Part shown: one piece after another, positions 1 to 8,648 of the stretch
How positions within the stretch are numbered: the stretch's first letter is position 1
Layout: the number at the start of each line of letters is the position of its first letter
Source of the DNA: CAXRDE01 sp964229355
GTDB lineage: Bacteria > Cyanobacteriota > Sericytochromatia > UBA7694
Reading direction: 5' to 3'
NCBI GenBank assembly: GCA_964229355.1
Contig: CAXRDE010000019.1
Coordinates: 550,713 to 614,712 of the forward strand
DNA: 64,000 bases
Translations under genes and position numbers: made by a program
The notes under the pieces: model-generated
The model's database searches: none
What the model was told of the DNA's origin: nothing
Seen by the model: only the letters and a program-made list of their open reading frames with translations

Positions 1-2
1 AT

Positions 3-1493
3 ATGCCTCAGCACGAGTTGATCCAGCGGGCCGCTGAACTCTTAGCAGTTCCTGCGGAAGGCCTGCCAGAGCAATTGCATACCATGTATCAGCAGGATCG
101 GCTGGTACTGGCGGGCGAAGCGGACAATCCGTTGGTGTTTTTGCGGTCTCTATGGGTAGCAGAGGCAGGTATTGCAGAGCGCATTGGCCTGCTTCAGCAA
201 GAAACCCTGGACCTGGCTGATCCCGAGGCCCTGCAGGCCGAGCTACAGGAATGGATTGCCACCTACGAACAGGAGCAGGCCATTGACTTCTCTGAAGAAC
301 AGCGTGAGGCCATTGTACAGGCGGCGCAGCATAAGGTCTTTATTTTAACGGGGGGCCCCGGTACCGGTAAAACCACCGTCAGCCGCACCATTTTAGATTG
401 GTTTGAACATCAGGGGCTCAGTCTGGCGTTGGCTTCTCCCACCGGGCGCGCGGCCAAGCGTCTGGCGGAGGTCAGTGCGCGACCCGCCACAACCCTGCAC
501 CGCCTTCTCGAATTTGATCCCCGCATGGGGGCTTTTCAGCGCAATGAATATACGCCCTTAGAAGTCGATGTGGTGCTCATTGATGAGATTAGTATGGTGG
601 ACACCGCTTTGTTTTATCATTGTCTGGACGCCTTGCCCGCCCAGGCCCGTCTCGTTTTGGTGGGTGACAGCGATCAATTGCCCTCGGTAGGGCCTGGCAA
701 TGTCTTGCATGACCTGCGCAAAAGTGGTGTGGTGGGTGCTGTGGAACTCAAAACCATTTACCGGCAGGCCCAGAGCAGCCGAATTGTGCAAAATGCCCAC
801 CTGGTGAACCGGGGTGAAATGCCCGTGCTCCTGCCCGTGGCGGGCCGACACCGCCGTGAGGACGCTTTTTTTATTGCCACGGCTTATCCCCAGGCGGCGC
901 TGGATCAGGTGACCGCTCTGTTGACGGAGCGTCTACCCAAAATCGGTTTTACCGCCGAAGATATACAGGTGCTCTGCCCCATGAATCGGGGGGCCATTGG
1001 TACCCTGGCTCTCAATAAACAATTGCAAGAGGCCATGAATCCCGCCAGCCCCGACAAAACACAACTGGTGCGAGGCGAGCGCATTTTGCGGGTGGGGGAT
1101 CGGGTGATTCAAATGCGCAACAACTACGATCAGGATGTATTTAACGGTGATATGGGGGTGATTGAGGCTATTGATGCACAGGAACACCAGGTGACGGTGC
1201 AGTATCCCGAGCGCAAGGTGGTGTATGAGTCCGGAGATCTTGACGAAATTCGTTTGGCCTATGCCCTGACCATTCACAAATCCCAGGGCAGTGAGTTCCC
1301 GGTGGTGGTGATGGTATTAACCCGCCAACACCATTTGATGCTGCAGCGCAAGTTGCTCTATACGGGCATGACCCGCGCGCGCCAGCTGTTTATTCTGGTG
1401 GGGCAACCTGAGGCCATTCAGCAAGCCGTCGAGAATCACTTTCTTAAGCCCCGTTATACCTTGCTCTGTCAGCGTTTGCAAAAATTAGATTAA
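3..1493 (+). CDS. recD2: RecD2-type ATP-dependent DNA helicase, 5'-truncated by the window edge
   Basis: Superfamily 1B 5'-3' DNA helicase. The visible 496 residues hold Walker A GGPGTGKT (117-124), Walker B VLIDEIS (191-197), motif III GDSDQLPSVGPG (221-232), and the late UvrD-C-type motifs LTIHKSQGSEF (422-432) and LYTGMTRAR (452-460). RecD2 proteins are usually around 700 residues and begin with OB/HhH domains. The first visible residues already match the helical region just before the helicase core, so the ATG at position 3 is probably internal and the gene begins outside the window. It stands alone, as RecD2 does in bacteria that lack RecBC, and probably acts in DNA repair. Its stop is TAA at 1491, followed by 83 bp to the next gene with no clear terminator. 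Confidence 0.93.
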   Translation: MPQHELIQRAAELLAVPAEGLPEQLHTMYQQDRLVLAGEADNPLVFLRSLWVAEAGIAERIGLLQQETLDLADPEALQAELQEWIATYEQEQAIDFSEEQREAIVQAAQHKVFILTGGPGTGKTTVSRTILDWFEHQGLSLALASPTGRAAKRLAEVSARPATTLHRLLEFDPRMGAFQRNEYTPLEVDVVLIDEISMVDTALFYHCLDALPAQARLVLVGDSDQLPSVGPGNVLHDLRKSGVVGAVELKTIYRQAQSSRIVQNAHLVNRGEMPVLLPVAGRHRREDAFFIATAYPQAALDQVTALLTERLPKIGFTAEDIQVLCPMNRGAIGTLALNKQLQEAMNPASPDKTQLVRGERILRVGDRVIQMRNNYDQDVFNGDMGVIEAIDAQEHQVTVQYPERKVVYESGDLDEIRLAYALTIHKSQGSEFPVVVMVLTRQHHLMLQRKLLYTGMTRARQLFILVGQPEAIQQAVENHFLKPRYTLLCQRLQKLD

Positions 1494-1513
1494 TTTTTAC
1501 AAAGATGTTTTGT

Positions 1514-1542
1514 TAGACAATCGCTGGCTTAAGTGATATGCT
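1514..1542 (+). promoter_or_regulatory. Candidate sigma70 promoter of the lipoprotein toxin operon
   Basis: TAGACA (1514-1519) lies 17 bp before TATGCT (1537-1542), matching five and four of the six consensus bases. It is about 35 bp upstream of the ATG at 1577, which has GAGGGG just before it. Inference from pattern only. Confidence 0.4.
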
Positions 1543-1576
1543 TACTTTTATCATGTTCAGCTAGATATGAGGGGTT

Positions 1577-3187
1577 ATGCGGTATTTTTACTTTTTAAGT
1601 TTATTTGTGATCTTGTGTTCTTGTTCGCAAGGGGCGTTGATGGAAATTTCAGAGCCCCTGCCCCCGCAGTCGAAAAATAGCGCTCTTGATCAGTCGTCTT
1701 CTCAGAATCTTACAACAAAATCACCCTCTAGTCCTCTTCCTATACCAACAGCTCGTCCAACCCCACAGGAAGTCATTATTTTACCCTCTAAATCTCAAGA
1801 TACTGTTCTCCTCACACCCCGTGTTTTACATGTCTCCTCAGGGAGCCTGGTTTTAAGATGGGAGCCGTTGTCCCAGGTTACTTATTATCAGATAAGTGTG
1901 AATGATGTTTTAAATGAAAAGCGGATTACTTCTGTGATTTTTGCACTGAATGACTTGTTGGTGGACCACATAGCAAAGATACAAGTACTTGGTTTCAATA
2001 ATAAGGGGCTTCAAGTTGCATCTTCTCATGTCATGGAAGTTAACATTCCGGCTTTACCCATTTCTGGACGGGGAGGTTCATCTCAAGGAAAAGACATCCA
2101 ACCTGTTCCAACACCGACTGTGGGGATTATCGAAGTGCAGCAGTCTTTTAAATATCAAGGATTTAATTATGCGGAACAAGGCTTTGTATTGGAACCTACC
2201 AGAGAGCTTCTCCTTTTTGCCTTAGCGCCAGGTATACTCAGGGCAATAAATCAAGATATGGAAATTGATTGGGAATTTGACGCGGGAGATTATATTTCAG
2301 GAGCCCCTGTGAGTACGAGTTGGGGGCGTACTTTTGTGGGAACCCTAGATGGCCGTGTAATTGCAATTGATTCTTACGGTGGAGTTACGTGGGAGAAACA
2401 ACTTGAAGAAGGTGAAGTTGTTATTCAGGGGCTGGCAGTAAATGAGAATGATGGCCTGCTTTATTTAACAACACATACAGGAAGTCTTTATGCAATAGAT
2501 GTGTACGGAGGATATGTGCATTGGAGAAGACCGTTGAGTGACGGTTTTGATAACCCTCCTGTGATTAGTGCTTCAGGTGATGTTTTAGTAGGGGATACAA
2601 TGGGGAATTGGTTTCTAATAGATTCTGAAACTGAACTTCAAGCATGGAATTATAGTACGGCCATTACAGAGAAAACATCATTGGGCATAGCCCTTGACGG
2701 CCTTTTTTATTTGAGCTTCGAGGAATCGGGACTGCGTTGTGTTGATAAACGAGGACATTTGATTTGGAGCTTTGATGAGGCTGGCGTAGTGGGATCTCCA
2801 GTCGTTGATGCAAGGGGATATATTTACTTTATAACAACCCAACAAAAGCTTGTGGTTATCGATACATGGGGAAAAGTCCTACGCCGTCTTTTTCTACCTT
2901 CACCAGCCACGGGCCATCTGTTATTAGATGAACAGCAAAATCTGTATGTTGTAACTGCAGAAGATCTACTTGTTTTTAATGAAGACGGTTATCGGGTGGG
3001 ACGGGCAGATTTAGAAGAGTCAGTTCCGGGGGCTCTTGGTTCGCTAAATGGTTCCTTATGGCTCATGGGCTCATTAGGTGGCATTATGCAATATCCTATG
3101 TATTCACCCTTATCGCCTTATGCCTTATGGCCCCGCTCTTATGGCGCAACTTCAAATCAAAATATGTTTAAGAGAGAAGGATTCTGA
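1577..3187 (+). CDS. Lipoprotein with FN3-like domain and PQQ-type beta-propeller
   Basis: 536 residues. A short signal sequence ends in a lipobox LCSC with the lipidated Cys at residue 16, so it should be a membrane-anchored lipoprotein. A Ser/Thr/Pro-rich linker (about 20-75) is followed by a fibronectin-III-like stretch (about 78-155) and then a C-terminal propeller (about 185-520). The propeller has repeated WEFDAG, GRVIAIDSYGGVTWEK and GSLYAIDVYGGYVHWRR type blades typical of the PQQ/BamB-like family. The stop codon overlaps the next ATG by one base (TGATG at 3185-3189), so it is translationally coupled to the toxin-like lipoprotein. It may help present or deliver that protein, as the first gene of myxobacterial SitBAI cassettes is thought to do; this is inference. 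The DNA is AT-rich compared with recD2. No enzymatic function can be assigned. Confidence 0.85.
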   Translation: MRYFYFLSLFVILCSCSQGALMEISEPLPPQSKNSALDQSSSQNLTTKSPSSPLPIPTARPTPQEVIILPSKSQDTVLLTPRVLHVSSGSLVLRWEPLSQVTYYQISVNDVLNEKRITSVIFALNDLLVDHIAKIQVLGFNNKGLQVASSHVMEVNIPALPISGRGGSSQGKDIQPVPTPTVGIIEVQQSFKYQGFNYAEQGFVLEPTRELLLFALAPGILRAINQDMEIDWEFDAGDYISGAPVSTSWGRTFVGTLDGRVIAIDSYGGVTWEKQLEEGEVVIQGLAVNENDGLLYLTTHTGSLYAIDVYGGYVHWRRPLSDGFDNPPVISASGDVLVGDTMGNWFLIDSETELQAWNYSTAITEKTSLGIALDGLFYLSFEESGLRCVDKRGHLIWSFDEAGVVGSPVVDARGYIYFITTQQKLVVIDTWGKVLRRLFLPSPATGHLLLDEQQNLYVVTAEDLLVFNEDGYRVGRADLEESVPGALGSLNGSLWLMGSLGGIMQYPMYSPLSPYALWPRSYGATSNQNMFKREGF

Positions 3188-5949
3188 TGCGAGTAAGAAT
3201 GGTGATGCCTGTGTTGAAATATGTATTGGTTTTAATACTGGTTGCTTGTCAGGCTCCAATAAGTCAGCCTTTAGCTTCACAAGTTTCAGTACAGCAGCAT
3301 AAGCCTCTTCTCTCAAAAGAATCTATACAAGAAGCCAAAAAAAAGATTCGGCCCAATACGAAAGATCGTCTTGTATTCATTAAAAATGAAAATCAAGAAG
3401 CTGTTAGCTGGGCTGTGGTCTATGACCCACCTATTCCGGCTACTGAAGATACGGTTGCAAGTGATCTGAATAACTTTTCTGCCCAAGCAACTTACTCTGC
3501 TTATGAAGATCAGTTTCCCCATAGCTCAATGATGATTGTTGCTGATTTTATGCAGCCTGTGAATATTACCTATGGTCAGTACGATGATTGGTATGGCACA
3601 GGGCTTGCTATCAAGCATTATGGGGGATGGAAAAATCACCCTGATTTATGGATCTCTAATGTGGATGAGAAAGGCCAAAAAGAACCTTGTTCAGGCCTTT
3701 ATAGCTTTAAGTACAATGGAGTAAAAGTCCTAGAGTTTCAGGAACAACGCTATGCTGGACCTTCTCATTATCGAAACTTGCCAGGCCTGCGCCATGGTTT
3801 GATCAAATTTGCTGTGCCCAAAATGCTTGTGCAGGAAGATAACTCAGCCTCTATAGCTAAAACAGCGGCCTGTGATCAAACATCACCGTCATTGAGTGCG
3901 TGTTTACTGGGGGATTGTGGTGCAACCGGAACTCAGAGACCGGGTGATGCTTATTGTCCAGCTAATTTTATGAGCCGTTTAGATCAGCACTATCAATATA
4001 TTGCTCGATTGGAGCGTGAGTTAGAGGCGCTTGAAGAAAACTTAGCGACAGGAGCTTTTGATTTACGGGCTAGGGATGTATCAGAAGATGATTTTGCAAC
4101 CCAAAGCCTTTCTCAGCCTTTTTCTATTGCGAGTTCTGACCCAAACAATACGATACCAATATATGGCGATGAGATTCCAAAAGAAGAGCCAGGAACGTTC
4201 CGAGCGATTAAAAAAGATGGTTTTGAAGGAGCTGTTGATCGAGTTATTGGCCGCTTTATGCTTTTACAAACAAAGGTTTCTGCTTTAGAGCCTCAGGTTC
4301 TACTTATTCTTGATCAGGAGCGTAGGGATACATATTCTCGCTTTTTAATCGATACTTCTCAGGAGTTGTTGACACGTATACGAACTTTGAATGGTCTAAA
4401 AGGGAGTCTTAATGCCAGTTGTCCTCGTGTGCAAAATCCAGATCCTCAACCTCTTCCTGAGGTAGATATCATTTATGCAGGACTCACCAGTCAACAAGAC
4501 ATGCTTATTCAAGGCAGGGTTTTATTTACTGAGCAAGCGCCAGAGAGTTACAAGGTCTTAACATTAGATCTTGATTTTGGTGGAGATATTGAACTACTGG
4601 ATTCGTCTTCTTTTCAAGTAGCCGTTCCAGTATCAGGCTTTTTTTCGATTCGAATTCCTTATGCATCTTACCGTTTTACAGAGCAGTACTTGAATGCTTT
4701 TTCTTTTGAAGGGCCATTTGTTGATCTAACACGTCGCCCCAACATTCTTGTAGAAGTTAATGCACGCTTTCAAACACAAAACTACGTCACAAACCCCATT
4801 ACCTTTCTGCGAGTCAGTGGTGAAGATACAAATGTTTATGGCGTATGTGCTACCCCTGGTAGTTCGGCAAATTATTACTGCCGCCGCCTGGGGCAAGAAA
4901 AAGTGAACCACCAAATTATTGATGCAGAAGTCATGCTCAATGCGCTGAAAAATAGCAATAGTGATACGGTTTTTGACAATTTTAATACCGATAATTTTTA
5001 TATGGCCATTGGTGCGATTACTTATGTAGGGGTTTCAAATACCTTACTTGAGATTGTTGTTCCTGTGTCTGTTGTAGATCTAGTTCCTGGTGAAAAAGTG
5101 GTTAAAATGGGACATAAAGGTCTTAAAAATGTTGTGAAGTACAGGGGGCGAATTTGGCAAAAAGGTTCTGAAGTGTGGTTTTTTATACAAGATAAAGCGT
5201 ATAAGTTTAATCGTGTGGACGTTTCTCCTATTATTTATGATGGAGAGCTTTTTTTGAAAGTTAGGAACGTCCCTAAGGATGTTTGGGATGAGGATTTAGG
5301 TAAGCTTATTCCTCAACGTTATCATTCTTTGGGAGATCATATTGATAAGTTCAAAGTAGGGGCGCGGAGTGCTTATAACTATATGGATTCGTCATTAATG
5401 GTCTTAGAACAAGAACTAACGAAACTTAATGCATCACGTTTTTCTGCAGTAAATACAAAAGTGAAGTCGATAAAGAGAAAACTTCGAGAAGCAGATATTG
5501 AGCTTAAAAAAGAAAATTTTACAGATGTCAACTCTACAAAAGCTAGTGGAATAATAAATGAAGCAGCTGGTGACTTGTATGAGTTGCAATTACTTAGAGG
5601 GTTTTTAAGTAATAAGAACATAAAAGTAGAGAGTTTTGGGGCAAAATACCCTATAGAACCCCATCTCTTTACTGAGCATGGAGTACAAGCGCAGGAGATA
5701 GATTTTATTATTTCACACAATGGAGTTAAGACTATCGTTGAAGTAAAGAAATCTGCCGAAGTAAAGTTTCCCATTAAACGTGACCAGTTAGAAAGATTAA
5801 TTTCGTCTGCTAAATTACAAGGAATTAGTCATATTCAATATACAACGGGGGTTTTTGATCTTAAATTTGAAAAGAAATTCAGGGAAATTGCTGAATGGTA
5901 TCGAGAAAGTGGGATTAAAATAGATCTGCGAGTAATTGAACATGACTGA
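3187..5949 (+). CDS. Large lipoprotein with C-terminal PD-(D/E)XK nuclease-like domain (candidate polymorphic toxin)
   Basis: 920 residues. The signal sequence ends in lipobox LVAC with Cys21 as the lipidation site. The long middle has no family I recognise: a Tyr/Trp-rich region (about 90-215), a short coiled coil (about 270-285) and beta-rich stretches. A hydrophobic segment with DLVPGEK near residue 635 resembles the pretoxin linkers of polymorphic toxins, and a helical Lys/Glu-rich stretch follows (about 720-790). The last ~140 residues look like a PD-(D/E)XK nuclease: a Glu-containing helix (GDLYELQLL), then EIDFII with Asp839, and VEVKK with Glu852 and Lys854. The gene is coupled to the lipoprotein upstream and overlaps the downstream gene by 8 nt (ATGACTGA). 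The next two genes are soluble paralogs, as expected for immunity proteins. A contact-dependent or outer-membrane-exchanged nuclease toxin is the best reading. The nuclease call rests on motif spacing only. Confidence 0.8.
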   Translation: MRVRMVMPVLKYVLVLILVACQAPISQPLASQVSVQQHKPLLSKESIQEAKKKIRPNTKDRLVFIKNENQEAVSWAVVYDPPIPATEDTVASDLNNFSAQATYSAYEDQFPHSSMMIVADFMQPVNITYGQYDDWYGTGLAIKHYGGWKNHPDLWISNVDEKGQKEPCSGLYSFKYNGVKVLEFQEQRYAGPSHYRNLPGLRHGLIKFAVPKMLVQEDNSASIAKTAACDQTSPSLSACLLGDCGATGTQRPGDAYCPANFMSRLDQHYQYIARLERELEALEENLATGAFDLRARDVSEDDFATQSLSQPFSIASSDPNNTIPIYGDEIPKEEPGTFRAIKKDGFEGAVDRVIGRFMLLQTKVSALEPQVLLILDQERRDTYSRFLIDTSQELLTRIRTLNGLKGSLNASCPRVQNPDPQPLPEVDIIYAGLTSQQDMLIQGRVLFTEQAPESYKVLTLDLDFGGDIELLDSSSFQVAVPVSGFFSIRIPYASYRFTEQYLNAFSFEGPFVDLTRRPNILVEVNARFQTQNYVTNPITFLRVSGEDTNVYGVCATPGSSANYYCRRLGQEKVNHQIIDAEVMLNALKNSNSDTVFDNFNTDNFYMAIGAITYVGVSNTLLEIVVPVSVVDLVPGEKVVKMGHKGLKNVVKYRGRIWQKGSEVWFFIQDKAYKFNRVDVSPIIYDGELFLKVRNVPKDVWDEDLGKLIPQRYHSLGDHIDKFKVGARSAYNYMDSSLMVLEQELTKLNASRFSAVNTKVKSIKRKLREADIELKKENFTDVNSTKASGIINEAAGDLYELQLLRGFLSNKNIKVESFGAKYPIEPHLFTEHGVQAQEIDFIISHNGVKTIVEVKKSAEVKFPIKRDQLERLISSAKLQGISHIQYTTGVFDLKFEKKFREIAEWYRESGIKIDLRVIEHD

Positions 5950-7279
5950 TGAAAATGCGGAGATTCCTAACGATGAAGAAATCATGGAGTGGGTACTAGA
6001 GGGTGCGCAGTATTGGATCGATATCTTCGGATTTGGCAACACCAACAATGCCACAAGTCCTTCTGTAGAAGTCTTGAGATCATTTTCAAGGCATGTATTG
6101 CAGCGCTATTTTGAGCGACTTTCTGAACAAATCTTGAAAATTCCTGCACTAAAGCAACGCGTCTGGCGCGTATTTTTTGAAAGAATGAAAGTCGTGGATT
6201 TATGTGACAATGACTTGAGTGTCTCTCGCTCAATAGCAACCGAAGAAATTTACGACAAAAAATCAGGGCAAAGCAAATTAATGTTTTATCCTCAGCGGCA
6301 GCCCATGCTGCAAGAAAAAGCCTATCGCAGTTATGAACAGGTCAAATCACATTGGAATCCTAAGCAAAATCCTCGTCTTGGTTATTGGGGGCACGTGTTT
6401 TCTCTGGTGTGGAGGCACTCCTGGTTAATTGGAGAGCATACCTTTGCTTCGCCGGAGCAGTATAAAACCTATGTGTTGCGTCAGCATCAGGCCTTTACTG
6501 CACTCATTTGCGATATTGCCTCTTTTTCTATTGAGCACCTTCAGCCTGCGCTACTGATGATCGATGAAATAGGTCGAGATGACGATGGAGGCCCCTTTCT
6601 TAACCATTTGGAGTGGCTTTTTCCGATTCATCAGGTTTTGAATAAAAAACGTCCTGAGTCAGAGCGACAGCTACACCAATTTCTTTCAGAGCTTGAACAA
6701 AAATATCCAGACTTACCCATTGGCATAGATTTGTATCAGAGGGATGCCTCTGCCAATGGGCAAGATATTTTGGATTTGATTCATTTTGCAAATGGTTATG
6801 ACTCTCCTAAATACCAATCGTTTTCACTGTGGCAATTGCTCCGCAAAGCTGCCTATTATGAAAATCAACGTTCTTTGGACCCCGATCAGATTTGGTCGTA
6901 TGCTTTGGATTTGGGTGTACTTGTTTCTCGCCTAATTGCTATACGTCTCGATCGCCCTTTGGGGATGCGAATTTTAGATGAAATTCAGACAGGAAAAATA
7001 GATACCACACACCGTCTTTACCGTGAATTCTACATTTACCGTCACGATAATTATTTGTTTGCCATCTTGCGTGATAGCGCAGCTTATTTTATGGGGCAAG
7101 AAGAAACTTTAGAAGGGGTATCCCTGGATTGGCGTCCAGAGAGTTTGGCGGGATATGATTATGCTCAGATGGAATTATTGCATGTGCCCTTTAAGCGCTC
7201 AGACGGTTACTCTCCAGGTTGGCACTGCTCACCTCATGGTGAATTGAAGTTTTTGAGTCAGAAGGAGCAAAGGCTTTGA
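5942..7279 (+). CDS. Candidate immunity protein 1 (soluble, unrecognised family)
   Basis: 445 residues from ATG 5942, which overlaps the toxin stop by 8 nt. An in-frame TTG at 5936 is possible but less likely. There is no strong ribosome binding site, so translation probably depends on coupling. No signal peptide or membrane segment is visible, so the protein should be cytosolic. I do not recognise the family; it does not clearly match DUF1911/PoNi. Its C-terminal third (PLGMRILDEIQTGKID, HRLYREFYIY, LDWRPESL, GYDY) is repeated almost unchanged in the next gene while the N-terminal halves differ, so the two are a duplicated and diverged pair. Position directly behind a nuclease-tipped lipoprotein is the only evidence for immunity. 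Confidence 0.75.
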   Translation: MTDENAEIPNDEEIMEWVLEGAQYWIDIFGFGNTNNATSPSVEVLRSFSRHVLQRYFERLSEQILKIPALKQRVWRVFFERMKVVDLCDNDLSVSRSIATEEIYDKKSGQSKLMFYPQRQPMLQEKAYRSYEQVKSHWNPKQNPRLGYWGHVFSLVWRHSWLIGEHTFASPEQYKTYVLRQHQAFTALICDIASFSIEHLQPALLMIDEIGRDDDGGPFLNHLEWLFPIHQVLNKKRPESERQLHQFLSELEQKYPDLPIGIDLYQRDASANGQDILDLIHFANGYDSPKYQSFSLWQLLRKAAYYENQRSLDPDQIWSYALDLGVLVSRLIAIRLDRPLGMRILDEIQTGKIDTTHRLYREFYIYRHDNYLFAILRDSAAYFMGQEETLEGVSLDWRPESLAGYDYAQMELLHVPFKRSDGYSPGWHCSPHGELKFLSQKEQRL

Positions 7280-8427
7280 GCGTCAATCAGCATTTTCTTG
7301 AGGAAGAGCGAGAACTGAGAGCGGCTTTGAAGCGAGCCCCTGAATACAGACTAAATACCTATTTTTTTGGAAATAGGCAAGAAACAGAGTCTTTTGAACA
7401 AGGGAAGTGGCAGGCATTTCTTCGGCGTATAGTTAATGCACACTGGTCTTTTCTTGTAAACGCTTTATTGCAGAGAGATGCTGTGATTATCGATGGAGTG
7501 GGCATAAGAGATCAGAATGGAATACAGCCTGTAGATCTCTATTTTTCTGTATCAGAACCCGCCTGGACACCAGAAACAAACCTTTACCTTGGCCATAAGC
7601 AACACCCCAGAATGCCTTATTTTGCCCAAACTCTGGGTCTATACATCAAAAAAGTAAATCACCTTTTTATGGATAACTACTTTTCGCAAGGACATGAGGA
7701 GCAAGACTTTTGGTTCAGCTACCATCAACTGTTTATGGGTTGGGGGTGTGACCTTCTGTCTTTTTTGATGACCCATTTTCGTCCTGCGCTCATTATGCTG
7801 AAAGAAAATGGAAACCATTATATCGATGCCAAAGGGGGGAAAATTAATGATGCGATGCTATCTGGCGGACCTTTACATTCGGCGGAAATGACACATCAAT
7901 TCTTTCAAGAACTGAAGCTTAAATACCCAGACTTGCCCGTTATTGAGGGTGAGGACTGTTCGTTCTGGTATTTGCTACACAAAATGATACACCACGAACA
8001 AACAGACGAGGTTGTGCATGATCGTGCGTGGTCTTATGCTTTGGATTTGGGGATTTTAAATGCGCGTTTTGTGGCGATAGATCTTACTCGCCCTTTGGGA
8101 ATGCGAATTTTAGAGGAGATTCAGACAGGAAAAATAGATAATGAGCACCGTCTTTACCGTGAATTCTACATTTACTGTCACGGTGATTATCTCTTTGCTC
8201 TCTTGCGTGATGTTCCGTATCCACCCTGGTCATTAGCGTTTGATGAAAAACAGTTGGAAGACGTCACGTTGGATTGGCGGCCAGAAAGTTTGATGGGTTA
8301 TGATTACACGGGTATGGAACTTATTCATGTTCCTCCTAAACGTTCTGAAGGCGAGCATCCGGGATGGTACTTTTTTCACTGGGGTTTAGAGTATTGGCCT
8401 GAGGGCATAAAAAGTTATTTGCTTTGA
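7276..8427 (+). CDS. Candidate immunity protein 2, paralog of the preceding gene
   Basis: 383 residues from a TTG start at 7276, overlapping the upstream TGA by 3 nt. The TTG is supported by AGAAGGAG (7260-7267) 8 nt upstream; no ATG lies nearby in frame. It is cytosolic by appearance. It shares with its neighbour YALDLG, PLGMRIL, EIQTGKID, HRLYREFYIY, LDWRPESL and a final KRS...PGW motif, but differs over the first ~200 residues. An 87-bp block (8089-8175) differs from the matching block in the first copy (6953-7039) at only about 8 positions by hand count, so the pair is young or exchanges sequence. It may protect against a different nuclease tip, such as the one whose scar lies just downstream. 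Function is inferred from context. Confidence 0.72.
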   Translation: MSVNQHFLEEERELRAALKRAPEYRLNTYFFGNRQETESFEQGKWQAFLRRIVNAHWSFLVNALLQRDAVIIDGVGIRDQNGIQPVDLYFSVSEPAWTPETNLYLGHKQHPRMPYFAQTLGLYIKKVNHLFMDNYFSQGHEEQDFWFSYHQLFMGWGCDLLSFLMTHFRPALIMLKENGNHYIDAKGGKINDAMLSGGPLHSAEMTHQFFQELKLKYPDLPVIEGEDCSFWYLLHKMIHHEQTDEVVHDRAWSYALDLGILNARFVAIDLTRPLGMRILEEIQTGKIDNEHRLYREFYIYCHGDYLFALLRDVPYPPWSLAFDEKQLEDVTLDWRPESLMGYDYTGMELIHVPPKRSEGEHPGWYFFHWGLEYWPEGIKSYLL

Positions 8428-8440
8428 TTATGTTGCGTAA

Positions 8441-8521
8441 GGGGCTAAGACGATTACCGATTTAATTGAGAGAAACATACATACAATTGATATTGATTGG
8501 GATGTAATTGAACATGACTGA
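8441..8521 (+). pseudogene. Remnant of a second toxin C-terminal tip
   Basis: The frame ending at TGA 8519-8521 reads about 26 codons back to an in-frame TAA at 8438. It ends NIHTIDIDWDVIEHD, which parallels the end of the intact toxin (ESGIKIDLRVIEHD). The 24 bases 8504-8527 are identical to 5932-5955, the toxin/immunity junction. No start or upstream toxin body is present, so this is the stub of a displaced or deleted toxin tip. Confidence 0.65.
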
Positions 8522-8645
8522 TGAAAACGAAAAAATAGCCCAGGATCAGTGTGATAAAAAAAGATACCCCCTGGAGGTTAATTCCAGGGGGTGGGTTGTT
8601 GACGGGCGAGGACATTACCCGCCAATAACAAATCTTTTAAAGTGA
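8514..8645 (+). pseudogene. Truncated start of a third immunity-type gene
   Basis: ATG 8514 opens MTDENEKIAQD, matching the MTDENAEIPND start of the first immunity candidate. After about 15 codons the frame runs into the terminator hairpin of the next transcription unit and stops at TGA 8643-8645. It is the 5' stub of an immunity gene whose body is gone, and it marks the right recombination edge of the island. Confidence 0.6.
8556..8591 (-). terminator. Rho-independent terminator of the first glycine-zipper gene
   Basis: A perfect 9-bp stem (8567-8575 with 8583-8591; CCCCCTGGA type) has a 7-nt loop. On the minus strand it is followed by seven T residues (8556-8562). It lies about 57 bp after the stop of the gene at 8649-9224. 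Confidence 0.85.
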
Positions 8646-8648
8646 GGT

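Noticed and set aside
5942..8427. Assigning the two downstream genes to PoNi (DUF1911) immunity
   Set aside because: I could not see the DUF1911 signature; context supports immunity but the family name would be unsupported.
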